Assembly (NCBI RefSeq): GCF_033807575.1
Contig: NC_084717.1
Span: 2,853,692 to 2,917,691 of the forward strand
Reading direction: 5' to 3'
Length of the DNA: 64,000 bases
Source of the DNA: Cydia pomonella
Taxonomy: Eukaryota > Arthropoda > Insecta > Lepidoptera > Tortricidae
The notes beneath the pieces are model-generated. The model saw nothing but the letters and a program-made list of their open reading frames with translations. It made no database searches and was not told where the DNA came from. A program made the translations under genes and the position numbers. Below, piece after piece: positions 1-11,551 of this stretch (positions within the stretch are counted from its first letter, which is position 1; each line of letters begins with the position of its first letter).

Positions 1-961
1 ATTGATCAATGTGATAGTAAAAATTAAGGTAAATAAGTATGAACAATGTTAAAAGGTGCTCCTTTTTTCCTGACTAATTCCGTGATTAAGACTGATATGA
101 AAGATTTTAGTAACAAGTTTACTTTTTTATTACATTTTATTGAATAAATAACACATCCAATATACTTTTACTTTCATTTAGTACTTTCTTCATAATTATT
201 AAGCTATAAAACTAATGTCGAATATGATTCTATCTGCAAAATGTGTCAAAATTATAATTATGCAGATTTATAAACAATAATTATGTAACCAAAAATTAAA
301 TAAAAAACGGCGCGTCAAAACTATGTTATATAATTTAGAAAAATAATCAGAATAAATGACTTAAATTTGATAACCTAATTCACACATAGAACCTTTTATA
401 GTGAGTCGGACACTTTCTTTACGAAGTATAATATTCTAAGTCCCAGATAGACCTACATACGTAGATTTTATAGAAAATTGTAACCAAGTATAATGTTCTA
501 AGTACCAGATAGACCTGCTTACGTAGTTTTTAAAGAAAATTGTAACCAAGTTTAATATTCTAAGTGGTAAATAGAACAGTATACACAACGGTGAGCAAAT
601 AGTTATAACTTAATCCAGTGGACTATCTGCATTTTCTCAAAAACTACAATTAAATTGAGTTATATGAAAATAAAATAAGCAATAAAATAAAATAATAATC
701 AAGTGTGCCAAATTTCAGGTTATTATCTATAAAACGAAAAAAAGTATAAGGATTCTACTTCTGTTTTGCTCTCCTGTAAAGTTGTCATTTCTCAATTAGA
801 ATCATATACGTTGTTGTCGTCGATATATACGTCTAAATAATACAATGGATTTGGCGATGAGAGTACAGCGTAGCCTTGAACGTTCTATTTCTATATTTAT
901 TTATGTACCATTATTTATTTTTAAACTATCTATCTATCTATATCTAAACAAAAAGGTCCGG
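1..961. other. AT-rich non-coding DNA
   Basis: No open frame or recognisable gene was seen here. It is AT-rich sequence with a short TATC microsatellite near 927-945 and the 62-bp tandem repeat listed separately. It ends where the first palindromic MITE begins. Confidence 0.6.
424..572. repeat. 62-bp tandem repeat, about 2.4 units
   Basis: Units start at 424, 486 and 548, each opening with AAGTATAAT or AAGTTTAAT and containing CCAGATAGACCT and GAAAATTGTAACC. The two full units differ at only a few positions. It is a short satellite-like array with no visible coding. Confidence 0.85.
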
Positions 962-1150
962 TACCCCTAGTGTAAATTTGATCGACATCATAACGTGACG
1001 AACGCGTTTGCGTTAAGTCTCATTTTGTATAGGATTTTGAGTTTCCAAAACGTCCCGCTTGGCGCGCTCTTACTAAATCCAATACAAAATGAGACTAAAC
1101 GCAAACGCGTACGTCACGTTTAGAAATCGAATTTATTTACACTAGGGGTA
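962..1150. mobile_element. Palindromic MITE, family A, copy 1
   Basis: Terminal inverted repeats TACCCCTAGTGTAAAT and its complement bound a 189-bp element. Inner arms also pair: GTTAAGTCTCATTTTGTAT on the left against ATACAAAATGAGAC on the right, with CGCAAACGCG on both sides. The flanking TA would fit a Tc1/mariner-type target. Two further copies lie at 41525-42982 (interrupted) and 50594-50782. No protein is encoded, so it must depend on a transposase supplied elsewhere. Confidence 0.85.
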
Positions 1151-1230
1151 CGGATTAAAGGAAAGTCCGAAGGCGGCGTTATTTTGGTGTGTATGTATTT
1201 TGTAGTATTAATAATGTTTATTTAAAATAA

Positions 1231-1851
1231 AAAACCGGCCAAGAGCATGTCGGGCCACGCTCAGTGTAGGGTTCCGTAGTTACTCTTCCGTCACAATAAG
1301 CTAAACTGGAGCTTAAAGTATAGTAAATTGTTAACCAAGGGATGAAACGGTACCTTTCACGCGAGATAAACAAATAGGCAAATTTGCATAATCAGTACCT
1401 AATTACAGTCTTTTTACTATGAAGGGGAAACTTTTTGCGATAACTCAAAAACAGCTAAACTGATCATGTCCGCTATAGTTTTCATTTAATGTCTTTCTTA
1501 AGCTCTACTTCCACGATTTTTTTTTTCATATTTTTTGGATCTATGGTTCAAAAGTTAGAGGGGAGGGACACATTTTTTTTTCTTTCGGAGCGATTATCTC
1601 CGAATATATTCACTTTATCAAAAAATGTTTGTTGAATACCCGTATTAGTTTTGAAAGACCTTTCCAACAATACCCCACACTGTAGGGTTGAAGCAAAAAA
1701 AAAAAACCACCTCCACTTTACGTGTAGGGGAGGTACCCTCAAAAAAAATTTTTTTTTAGATTTTATTGTACAACTTTGTCGGCTTTATTGATTTATATAT
1801 CCATGCCGAATTTCAGCTTTCTAGCACTAACGACCACGGAGCAAAGCCTCG

Positions 1852-1898
<47 letters not shown>

Positions 1899-1938
1899 GG
1901 ACATGGCGAAACTTTAAGGGTTTCTAGTTGAGCCGGTT
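1231..1938 (+). mobile_element. Interspersed GGTTCCG/(GACA)n element, full copy
   Basis: It begins AACCGGCCAAGAGCATGTCG, passes GGGTTCCGTAG and ends after a (GACA)n run at GTTGAGCCGGTTT. The same sequence recurs almost complete in reverse at 42195-42905 and partly at 41716-41997. It is a non-autonomous lepidopteran repeat with no coding capacity; its class (SINE-like or Helitron-like) is not settled by this sequence alone. Confidence 0.8.
1852..1898. repeat. (GACA)n microsatellite
   Basis: About eleven GACA units lie inside the interspersed element. The sister copies carry fewer units, so the run has expanded here. Confidence 0.95.
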
Positions 1939-4054
1939 TATAAATAATATAATAGTCGATTATTTAATAATGAGAAATATTAAGTGAACATTACATGTTA
2001 CAAGTTATAAAGGCTTAAAACGCTGTTGCGAATGCTGCATTTTTTAGCATTATTAAATTTCCATTCCAAATACCGAGTAACAAAATATTTAATTAAAACC
2101 GAAATAAATATTGAAATGTACGAGTAAAAGCAAGGTAAGGTAGAAAAAAATATAAACGTACCTTGTTACGAATTTGATTGAAAGCGTATACGATTTCCAA
2201 ACAAATTGTTTACCTTCGATCAAGATGAAAATGAAAAGGCGGTTCTTTTCAGGCCCATCACGTATCTGTTCGGAAAAAATATTGTTATTTTCCTGGTGGT
2301 ATTGGAATACATTTTAGGAAACGATAATTGATGAATTGCGAATAGGAGGCCAATTCGAACTCACACTTTTACACCAAAATGATATCTAATATGATATCTA
2401 ATATCTAAATATCTAAATGATGTCATTTGGGATATCCGGTTCGAGCGCTAGTTAGCCTCGTGATTGATTCCTTTGTTTTTTGATTATTAATATTGTTTAA
2501 AGTGTAATATCGATTGCTTATTATAAACTTACACATTAGTTTATAATAACACTACCGTGTGCAGTGAATGGAGAATTAATCTTGAAACGCGTTTAACCAC
2601 CATTTTGGAGTCAACGGCCGGTAGTCCACATGCTCCTTGTAAAGTCCAGCTATCGCTTTACAAGGGCTAATAAAATCAAGGTACACCGTCTTGTACTAAC
2701 CGTACAATTTTAGTATTATTTAAAGCTCCTAACACCTTGATACTGGAGAAATAGTCCCACTGGACTGAAGCCATTTTTAAAAGAATGAATGATGTCATAT
2801 GATTCTAATTCGCCTGTGCGTCTTAATCGCGCCAATATACCGTGGGCTGGTAGAACCCGACAGATTTTAACGGTGTATTCTTGACCGCATTTGAGACTAG
2901 AATATCTTAAAAAGTTTTCTGAAATCGGTCTAGAAATAAGGGCAATTCTTGTGAAAATGTATTTCTGTAATAACGCATTTTTGGCTGCAACGCTGTCACT
3001 ATGTGACTTGGTTTAGACATACCTACTGACAGACATTAAAGTTTTAAAGGAAACTTGCAAGTTTTATCAGCAAATAAAAATAAAAATATCTGCAAATAAA
3101 TATATTTGTTGTAATTTTTGTTTTGTTCCCAATATGTAAAAAGTAATAACGTGTCGTGTGCAGAAAACGCAAAAAAAGCAGTTTTTTATTTGCTGAAATT
3201 CACCAAAACTCATATGACATTTTTTGTATGTACTTAGAGCACAAACGTATTATTTCTGAACACTTTTTAGAACAACAAATGACGTGGGTTTCAGGGCACA
3301 AATGAAAAATATATTTCACGCCATTTATTGATTATTGCCATGACAACGTCAGGATACTAGCCAAATTACCTTTAAAACAAATTAATAATTCTTGCTCAGC
3401 ACAAGAAAATATTGGATCCTAATTCCAGTCTTACACGCAGGGCTACTAGCGGTACTGACTAGCAACTAAAGTGGCCTTCAACTTACTATTTGTGTTTTCG
3501 TGTTATGCTTATAATAAACTTAGGTGTTATATTTGCGTAAATATATACAACTAACGTTTGATCGGTGCTTCCATTCCATGTTGACGTGTAAAAGTGCCCT
3601 TGTAGCCTATTTGCTGAATAAATGTTGAAGTTGTCATTGTATGTGCAAAGTTTCATTACAATCCAACACGTAGTTTTAAAATGAGAATGAAACTCCGTTT
3701 GTATGGGAAGGTGAAATTCAGCTGAGCTTTCTGCGGACTTTTAACTCTAGTTGAAAGACTAGCTGCAAATTGCCGTGTGTGTTGACGGCATTAGTGTGTT
3801 TTCATACATGCATTAATGTGTGAGCGCCGTGAAGTCCAGAGTGACGTGTATATTCTGTTAGGTCAATTTACATAACTTAGTTCAGATGCTAATACAGTTG
3901 GCCACGCTTAGTCTAAGGCGTGACGGTGTACACTCGAGCTATTTTCATTCTTAATTTGACTATTTTAAATAACTTACGTAGGTAAGTAAGTAAATACACT
4001 TTATTGTACCACAAAAGAAAAGTTCAATAACAGATTTACAATGAGAATTTCCTC
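1939..4054. other. Non-coding, AT-rich
   Basis: I see no supported gene. There is a local run of repeated ATATCTAA near 2381-2420. A (GTAA)n stretch followed by ACACTTTATTGTACC at about 3980-4020 looks like the reversed 3' tail of a LINE or SINE, too short to classify. Confidence 0.5.
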
Positions 4055-4119
4055 CAATGACTTCGAATCACGGTTTGGTCACGTAACGTGTGACGTGACC
4101 AAACTCGAAACGTCATTGA
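4055..4119. repeat. Imperfect palindrome
   Basis: Left arm CAATGACTTCGAATCACGG and the core GTTTGGTCACG pair with CGTGACCAAAC and a matching right arm ending CGTCATTG. This is probably a small MITE remnant just upstream of a LINE fragment. Confidence 0.6.
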
Positions 4120-4181
4120 AGATTCTGATGACGTCACAACTCTCGGATTGACACTGTTGACAGTTAGGCGATAAACAACAA

Positions 4182-4844
4182 ATGACAAATTTAATGTCAG
4201 TTGACAGTTCGTATCTCCTACCTGTTATTGCTAAATCTGACTGTATTAAGTATCTGGGCGTTCTGCTTGATGACAGAATGAGTTGGCAGCCACACCTAGA
4301 CCTAACCTCAACACGGATAAGAAAATTAGTATATATTTTTAAGAAACTAAGAAATGTATCTGACCTAGTTTTATTGAAAAAAGTATATGTTGCTCTGGTT
4401 CAGCCAGTGATTGGTTATTGCAATGTTGTATGGGGTGGCGCTTGTAAAACCCACATGTTAAAATTAGAAAGAGCCCAGAGATCCCTGTTGAAGGTCATGA
4501 CATGTAGATCATATAGATATCCAACGAGTCTATTATATAAACAATGTCAATTGCTCTCTGTTAGACAACTATTTATACTTCAGTTAGTGCTAAAGCAGCA
4601 TAAGCTTACCCCTTATGATCAAAATAAAATTACAAGCAAACGAACTTTGACTAATGTTTGTGCACCATATAAATGTAGACTAGCTACGGCCAGACGGCAA
4701 CAAAGATTTATGGGCATCTTTTTATATAATAAGATTAATAAAACCCTAAACATTTATCCCCTAAATAAACATGAGTGTAAGGAAAAACTTAAGTCCTGGT
4801 TGCTGTCATTAGACTATGTACAAACTGAAAGCATCTTACCCTGA
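4182..4844 (+). pseudogene. 5'-truncated CR1/Jockey-type reverse transcriptase tail
   Basis: This 220-residue open frame matches the C-terminal end of a non-LTR reverse transcriptase. It contains the late-palm motif KYLGVLLDD and then the conserved thumb stretch ending NVVWGG, followed by a basic region LERAQRSLLKVM. The catalytic core (motifs A to C, including YADD) is missing, so the element was truncated during insertion. The first methionine is probably accidental. The frame then runs uninterrupted to its natural stop, so the fragment is not very old. Family assignment to the CR1/Jockey group is inferred from the absence of an RNase H domain and from these motifs. Confidence 0.8.
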
Positions 4845-4848
4845 TTTA

Positions 4849-4849
<1 letters not shown>

Positions 4850-4880
<31 letters not shown>
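4850..4880. repeat. (CA)n microsatellite
   Basis: About fifteen CA units lie immediately after the LINE stop codon, in its 3' UTR. Confidence 0.95.
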
Positions 4881-4881
<1 letters not shown>

Positions 4882-5140
4882 CTACACAAAAAATATATAT
4901 GTAAAATAAATTGCATTGTATTCTTATTAGAATGGCATTTGTTTTATAATATTAAAACAAGCCTTAATTATCTACTTTAAGTCTAAAATGAAAATGGTTA
5001 ATGTCTTAATAGTTACTATTATGTTTGGGAGAGGACACTGACTTCTGTAACACAGGTTTTTACCTAGCTCAGAAGTCAGGGACTTCAACACTAAAATGTA
5101 CTTACCTTAATGCCAATAAAAATTTTATTTATTTATTATA

Positions 5141-6012
5141 TTACCTGAGTATGTAGTTATGTGTCAAACCGTAAACTGTGACGTCACACAATTTTCAAAG
5201 AGCGTTTTGGGCGCGCGAACGCATCTGTCAAAATATATTTTGTTAATTTAACATATTTAAAGCCGTTTTTAGTAGAAAAGTTTAATTTTAGGACAACTTT
5301 TAGTTAATATAGAACGTAATACAAGCGTTTCAAAAAATTGGAAACAACCCTATTGCGGTTCTTGCGGCTCTTCAAGTCGCTCAAAAGGTTAAACACGTTT
5401 TTGAAATTCCTAAAACTTGTCATTTACTGCTTTTAGCTCTTCTTTTTAAAAGTTTGTCGACCCATTTACTAGCTCCAGAGATGTACGTCTAAACTTATTA
5501 AACAACAGTTACCACTTAAGTGTTACGGTTAACCATATAATTATCATCTTTCTGACAATTATCACATAAACTTTTTTCTTGACCGAGTTTTTGAGGCCTC
5601 CTTCTGACGATTATCAGATACACTTTTTTTCTTTACCGAGTTTTCTTGGCTGCCCTTTACTAGTTTTCCATAAAATAAAACTATTCAAACGCATATAATT
5701 AATTTGAAATACATCGCAACGTTTCAAACTTTTTACAGCGTTTGTGATCAACGGGAGACAGAGGAAAAATATATTAAAACTCAAAAGACAACCTGTTGGC
5801 GTATTCCAGGGCCATGCAACGTCATCTAGCGGATTATTTAACAACTATATTCGATTAAACAACTAGTCAAAGACTGATTGCAGCGTCCCCGAGGCTCATA
5901 CTGATGAGCCTCGGACTGCCATCTCACACGATTATTCGGTTTGCCGGAGTATACTGCTGTATCTCTTTGAACCTCTTTGACAATCAGCTCAAACAAATCC
6001 TTAGGACGCGAA
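5141..6012. other. Non-coding DNA
   Basis: Only short, unsupported open frames occur. A perfect hairpin is listed separately at 5889-5914. Confidence 0.5.
5889..5914. repeat. Perfect 11-bp hairpin
   Basis: CCGAGGCTCAT and ATGAGCCTCGG flank a four-base loop ACTG. No run of T follows, so it is not a terminator-like structure. Function unknown. Confidence 0.8.
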
Positions 6013-6240
6013 CTGGACGCAAGCAGCGCGTGGTGCAGCGACCAGCAAATGAAGGCCGTTCATAATATTGCACATCGGAATTTCAGCTTCCTAGACCGTT
6101 GTCTTTTTCTCTCTCGTTGTCTCCCATATTCTCTTTCTAAAGACCGATGTGCAATATTTATCACCGGGTACTGTGTACACCGGGTACATTTGGTCGAGCG
6201 CAATGTATGAATGGCCTTGATTTGTGTCGCTTGCGTCCAG
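6013..6240. mobile_element. Inverted-repeat element (MITE-like)
   Basis: Ends CTGGACGCAAGC and GCTTGCGTCCAG are perfect complements 228 bp apart. Further inside, GGCCGTTCATA and ATATTGCACATCGG pair with CCGATGTGCAATAT and TATGAATGGCC. No coding is seen. Confidence 0.75.
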
Positions 6241-6264
6241 TCTTCGCCCGTGGTTATCTGATGT

Positions 6265-6355
6265 GAAACTCAGGAACAAATATTTGTTACAAACACACAA
6301 ATCCCTTACAAAGATTCGAACCCTGGACCTGCTCCTAGGCAGGGTCACGATTGAC
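6265..6355 (-). mobile_element. tRNA-derived SINE A, head fragment
   Basis: Reverse-complemented, it carries the B-box-like GGTTCGAATC and CTGCCTAGGAG followed by ATTTGTTCCTGAG, matching the complete SINE A at 43111-43364. Only the tRNA-like head and first part of the body remain. Confidence 0.65.
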
Positions 6356-6379
6356 TAGACTAATGATGCCGTCAATGTT

Positions 6380-6500
6380 TTTTTATAATACGTCGATGGC
6401 AAACAAGCATACGGCCCGCCTGATGGTAAGCATTCTCCGTAGCCTATGTACGCCTGCAACTCCAGAGGAGTTACATGCGCGTTGCCGACCCTAACATCCC
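6380..6500 (+). repeat. Interspersed repeat with AAGCATACGGCCCGCC
   Basis: ACGTCGATGGCAAACAAGCA, CGGCCCGCCTGATGGTAAGC and GCGTTGCCGACCC form a short non-coding repeat. Recognisable pieces recur at 43683-43775, 44785-44870, 45010-45060 and 59318-59400. I recognise it as a common lepidopteran repeat, but the sequence does not reveal its mobilising enzyme. Confidence 0.75.
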
Positions 6501-6968
6501 CCCCTCGTTGAGCTCTGGCAGCTGGGAGCTGTTATTGCATGTGACTGTATTCGTATTCAGTTAAACTTGGTTAGCACATGAACCGTGTGACGCTCCGTGG
6601 ACGACGGCCTTTGTGCACCAAATTAGCATATTTTAACGTTTGTCATGAATTTTGGCTCTCTGACGAAATTGTAGGCTGAATAAATATTTCATATATTGTA
6701 CCGTAACGAACTGCAATATATTATGGATAAGCCAAATTTGGACGGTTCAAGAACTTACATGCTATTTTTATTACATTGCGTTATTAACTCGATCGACTAA
6801 AGTCAATGTACTCAGTAATTAGCAATGAATTTAATATTGCATGCAAGTTTTTGTACCGTCTAAATGGAGCTTTTCATCACAGATTAAAGCAGTTCAACAA
6901 ATTTAAAAATGGCGAATGTTTTGAAAACTGACCCGTTTCATTGCTTATGAGTGCGCTATGTGCTGTAA

Positions 6969-7118
6969 TTATCATGTTTGCAAACATTTTTACCAAATTT
7001 ACCACTCAGATGCTTACGTCCATTGGTTCCGTCGGACACATTAATAATGGCTGGTGCCGATGACGCACCGAAACCGACGCTCCATCGTCAATCGATAGCC
7101 AATCACCCTTACCATGAC
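6969..7118. repeat. Diverged direct repeat, left copy
   Basis: TTATCATGTTTGCAAACATT and CCGTCGGACACATTAATAAT recur in the same order at 7320-7468. The copies share most bases but differ by substitutions, so the duplication is not recent. Confidence 0.8.
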
Positions 7119-7319
7119 ACCCTTGGTACTTGTCACGACATCTGTGGTACACCAAGACATATTTGGAACTTATCAAGACATCATTGGAACTTATCAATTC
7201 AGCTTGGGTACTTATAGCGTTAGTCAGTTAACTTTGATACTTATCAAGACTTCAGTCAGATACCAAAAACGCGGAGAGATACACGTAGTACGTAGTCATC
7301 ACCGTCAAATGAGTCGTTA

Positions 7320-7468
7320 TTATCATGTTTGCAAACATTTTTATCCAATTGGCTACTTGCACGCTTACGTCCACTGATTCCGTCGGACACATTAATAATG
7401 GCTGTTGCCGACGACGCGGCGAGTCCGATGTTCCACCGTCACTCGAGAGCCAATCGCCCTTACCATGA
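7320..7468. repeat. Diverged direct repeat, right copy
   Basis: Partner of 6969-7118, about 350 bp downstream. The spacer holds several short copies of ACTTATCAAGAC, suggesting a decayed minisatellite between them. Confidence 0.8.
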
Positions 7469-7496
7469 AACATGAGATGAATTCTTCTCCTTTTTA

Positions 7497-7731
7497 ACCG
7501 ACTTCAAAAAAGCAGGAGTTTCGACTGTTTTTTTTTGTATGTATGTTACTCAATATCTCCGAGAATCGTGAACCGATTTTCAAATTTTTTTTTTAATCGA
7601 ACGGGTATAACCCCGAGATGGTCCCGTTGGCACCAAGTCGGGGTCTGATGATGGGATCTTGGAGAAATCGAGGGAACTCTTCAAATGTTATAGGTACATG
7701 TATGGCGCTTTTGGTAATTTCTGAAGTCGGT
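7497..7731 (+). mobile_element. Non-autonomous element bounded by ACCGACTTC / GAAGTCGGT
   Basis: The 9-bp ends are inverted repeats. The interior has GATGATGGGATC and ATCGAGGGAACTCTTCAAA, the same words seen reversed at about 36285-36480. No protein is encoded. Confidence 0.7.
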
Positions 7732-8689
7732 TATATTTTTTGTTAAAAAGTTTTATAAAATATGACCTCCATGAAATTTATAATGATTTTCCCAATGTCA
7801 GGTGTTTGTTCAGTAGTAACTTTTAAGTGTGCTGTAGAACATGACATTGTTCGGTAGTTGCTGTTGGTAACGAAATAACTGGCCTTTACTAAAAATCACG
7901 AAGGAAGGCCGGGTGTTGATTAAAACATGGTTGAACGCGGATCAAGATTAGTTTTTCACTTCACTGCATAATAGTAGTCATTTAGCTATTGTGTATTTCT
8001 CTCGTTTTTTTTTTTTTTTTTTTATAACGATAGGCAATTTTCGCTACCCAAAGATTGTCGGGAAGAGGTCGCTTTTACCTCTAACTGAGTTGCTGTATTC
8101 TTTGTATTGTTTTCTGTATTAAGGTGTGCAATAAAGAGTATTTGTATTGTATTGTATGTATTGTAAAATGTATCATCTGCGGTGTGGAGCACTCGTAATA
8201 CATAATTCAAATAAAAACTGCCCGCCAGGTCCGTACCGTGCGATAAGGAAGTTCGTTCCAAAAGCAAGCGAAATTGTAGTGAGTTCTATTGGTAATAGTA
8301 ACAGCAGTCATCTATTACTTACGCTCGAATGATTACCGAATCGATGTCTGTACAATGACGATAAAACAGTTGTATCTTTCGACGTTAACAATAAAAGTTA
8401 TAACATCAAATTACATTATTTGCCCATTTTGCATATAATATTATATAATTTGGTTTCGCACAACTGCGATTTTTGTATGGAAAATTTATGGTACCTAGAA
8501 ATAGCACTTGCACTATGCAGTTTTGGTGAATTACAATAAAAATAGTCAGGCCACACACTTTAACAACTATTTAAAAAATATCTGAAATTCAGTATTTCTA
8601 TTTATAAACCTTTGGAATAAATTACGCATTTTTACAAGCTTTTATTTAACTTGCAATGTTTGTGTATATGTATGTAACGATGTATCTTC
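7732..8689. other. Non-coding DNA
   Basis: Contains poly(T) at about 8007-8023 and a TGTATTGTAT-type simple repeat near 8138-8165, which may be the tail of a decayed retroelement. No gene supported. Confidence 0.45.
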
Positions 8690-8945
8690 GGGTCAAATCT
8701 CGCAAGCTAAATTAGATCCACTTCCCATTGTACGATTGACCTGAAACTTATGTAAGTCGGGTGACAATGCAATATTATGGTGCCATCAAGGTGGTTTGAT
8801 GATGGACACCGGAGGTGGCCATGGTAACTCCATGATAAAACAAGGCAAACTCATTGTGTTTGGGTTTGTTCGAATTGTCTCGATGATTATTAGTTGACTG
8901 TCGAAACAAAAGTGCAGTCAGCGATAAAATCTTGTATCAATCATT
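8690..8945 (+). repeat. Interspersed repeat, pair member 1
   Basis: GGGTCAAATCTCGCAAGCTA, GGGTGACAATGCAATATTAT, GGTGGCCATGG and AATTGTCTCGATGA recur in the same order at 62492-62755. No coding is seen. This is an old dispersed repeat of unknown class. Confidence 0.75.
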
Positions 8946-9189
8946 GTTGGCCAGACTATCACATAAATAATTAATTTATTAAAAGATAACATTTTATTTA
9001 CTCATAATCAATTAATCAAACACTGAAGTAATCCGCCACATGCTTCGTCATTGCACAAATATAATCTATATTCTACATCAACAATAACACAAACCATCAT
9101 TTCTGCAATACGCTTCGTCAACATATCTATAAACTAATGCCTATCCCCACCCTGCACTCAGCCTGGCACAACAGTTTCCATTATACTAG

Positions 9190-9425
9190 CAGCGTACCCA
9201 GCGATGGAAATTTGTTGGACCAGTCATTACCCTTCTCCCGAAAACGCCTGCTTAATCCCTAAAAAGCTCCAGGGTCTAATTACCCCAGGGGCCAGTAGTT
9301 TCCACAGCGACTGCTACGCCACCTGCTTACGTCACCTCATCTTTAAGGTGGAGTACTTTGCGTGCTTGAGCTTAGCAGCCGTTTCCGTCGCCAATTCTGC
9401 CAACAAGAGTAGGTATGCCTCAAAT
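9190..9425 (-). pseudogene. Degraded LINE C-terminal fragment
   Basis: On the minus strand, one frame reads a stretch with LKHAKYSTL. A second frame reads VAVETTGPWGN followed, after a stop, by LELFRD. This is the pattern of a LINE C-terminal region in which an aromatic Val-Glu-Thr-x-Gly-x-Trp-Gly motif is followed by Leu-Phe. Several stops and at least one frame change show it is dead. Family assignment is from memory of such motifs and is moderate. The plus-strand open frame over the same bases (9204-9548) is then likely spurious. Confidence 0.5.
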
Positions 9426-9894
9426 AAAATGCAGCAAATGTTAAACGTGTACATTAATTCAACACTTGTTTCTGGCAACATAGATATAAAGATAACAACT
9501 ATAAAGGTCTTCAAAAATGTGATACTGCTGATAAAGTCAAGTAAATAAAGTCATGTCAAGCATATCAAAGACATGACTCACTCCAGTGGTTTTGTGACAA
9601 AACTTTGCGAACCAATATCTAAAAGGGCGAGTACTTTCCTTTGTCTTTGGTCTCAAAGATCTTCAGCCCGCAGGCGATATTGGACACTCGACTTCAATAG
9701 TTGTAGGTCTCAATAATACTTGACCCGAGCTCCAAAAAGGTTCAATTGACGTAATTATTAGACTTGAAATACTTTTCTATACAGATTTCTTGCAAAATGA
9801 AACATGAGTACGGGTAAAGTTGGTATAGGTATTATGCATTGAATATTATAAGTAGATTTATTTATTGATTATTAATTACTATTTCACATAAGTC
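9426..9894. other. Non-coding DNA
   Basis: No feature supported between the LINE relic and the foldback element. Confidence 0.4.
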
Positions 9895-10066
9895 ACAGGT
9901 GAGTATAGGTAAAAAAACTTAAGTCACCTGTTGTATGTAGTTGTGACGTGTTCGAATAGACATTTGTTTCGTTTGTGTGTGTCTTTTAAACATGTATTGT
10001 CTATTCGAACACGTCACAACTACATACAACAGGTGCTTACTTAAGTTTTTTACCTATACAGCTGTG
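9895..10066. mobile_element. Foldback element with roughly 60-bp arms
   Basis: The arms 9903-9962 and 9999-10058 are almost perfect inverted repeats. GTATAGGTAAAAAA and CCTGTTGTATGTAGTTGTG on the left are matched in complement on the right, with a GT-rich loop of about 36 bp. The left arm lacks four bases present in the right. No coding. Confidence 0.9.
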
Positions 10067-11011
10067 TCTCTGAATGATCACGTCCTACTTATGGTATAGT
10101 TGACGAAATAGAATTTGCATCGATTAGTTATAACCCTTTATGTTTACAAATATATAAAAAAAGATAAAAGAGCGGCAAAGCACGTGTCATCCATGTAATA
10201 CGAATAACTTAGAAATTTCTACTTTTTGAAAATGGGATCAAGCAATTTAGCTCAAGTAAATTTTAAGCAAACCCGGGTGTTATTGGTGTTTTACTCTTTT
10301 GTATTCGTAAAAGCGCCATTGGCGATAACAATCATCGGTGTAAATAATTTTTTTTTTTCAACTATACTAATCACTTCAATGAAAACAGAAAAGGATATTC
10401 GGCTTAAAGAATCTTTATTGTCTAAGAAATTGCAGAAATTTCACTTAAAGACAACTTATAAAATACAAGTTACGCAATAAACAAGCACTTATTATGACAA
10501 TGTTTAACAATAACACAATTGCATTGAGAAACTAATGATTACAGGATACTCGTAAAAGACAAAAATAAAACTAGCAATCGACCCTATGGTTTGAATATAA
10601 GGTTTAGATTTGATTGGTTAGTAATAGGAACATATTTTATTACTACACACAGGATACACACACACACTATACACAGGATTTTTTAAAACTAATTACAATA
10701 ACCAACTGTGTAACGTTTGTAATTCGCTGCCGTTTGCTGGGTGTACAAAATAATACTCATAAACCATTGCAAAAATATAAATATGAAATGTTCCATACTG
10801 ATAGTTGTACAAGTCACGTAATATGATATGGCTGGTGATATAGTCATTATAGAAATCCTTTTAAATGATAAATTAAAAACTATTGCGTGAAAGCTAAAGC
10901 TTTCCCCAGCTGAATCAATTTTTAACATGGGAAAGTTTCGTACGATAGCTTGAAATTTCCAATAGACGCAATCCAGTGCAAATTAAATATTGGTATTTGT
11001 GTGTTGTTATT
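10067..11011. other. Non-coding DNA with diverged repeat
   Basis: TTAGCTCAAGTAAATTTTAA and nearby bases resemble 36548-36590, and AAAGAGCGGCAAAG recurs near 32403, so this is probably an old dispersed repeat. The 84-codon open frame at 10226 shows no motif and I do not call it. Confidence 0.4.
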
Positions 11012-11165
11012 ATTATTATTATTATGAGCCCATACTGTCCCACTGCTGGGCAAAGGCCTCCCTCTTATTCTTCCACGTGTCCCTATCCTCGGAAGTCTCC
11101 CACCAGTCTCTGTCGAAGGCATCAAGTTCGTCCCGCCATCTCTGACGAGGTCTACCGTGACGCCT
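11012..11165 (-). pseudogene. RTE-like LINE C-terminus with TAA-rich tail
   Basis: Read on the minus strand, one frame gives GRPRQRWRDELDAFDRDWW and then TWKNKREAFAQQWDSMGS before a stop. This is the terminal Trp-rich segment typical of RTE-like reverse transcriptase polyproteins. It is followed at once by an (ATA)n tail, as expected at a LINE 3' end. Everything upstream is lost. The codons for FAQQWD spell GCCCAGCAGTGGGAC, the same word found in the SINE B tails at 14160 and 31314. Confidence 0.75.
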
Positions 11166-11551
11166 TACAACCTGGTTGTGTGTTGTTAAACTAACTAAAT
11201 ATTTTTAGTGTTACTATTCATAAACAATCGTTAAATCTAACAAACGGTTAGTAATCGTTTGTCCCTATCCATCATTTTGACATATATGTTTGTTAAAGAG
11301 AAACTAAATTTAACGGAGCTTTGTAAGAAGTTGCTAAGTCATTAATAAAGGGGTTAAGTGTAGCATTACAACGCGAATTATGCTTTAATCAGTTTAACCT
11401 ATTTAATATTCCAATAAACATAGAGTTCCAAGCAGGCTTCGCATTAAAGTTCCAAAGTATAACACGCAAAGTTTGACACGAATCTAACTTTTATAACAGC
11501 TTCATACTTAAAAAGTTCCGAAGTTTTTTTTACTTACCTACTTATTGATCG

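Larger units (their letters stand above)
4182..5140 (+). mobile_element. 5'-truncated LINE with 3' UTR
   Basis: It consists of the reverse transcriptase tail, a (CA)n run just after the stop codon, an AT-rich 3' UTR, and an end at AATAAAAATTTTATTTATTT with ATTT-rich tail near 5140. I could not define a target site duplication. Confidence 0.65.

Noticed and set aside
9204..9548. 114-residue plus-strand protein
   Set aside because: The opposite strand carries LINE motifs over the same bases; the plus-strand frame has no recognisable feature.
10226..10480. 84-residue open frame
   Set aside because: AT-rich, no motif, and partly overlaps a dispersed repeat also seen near 36548.
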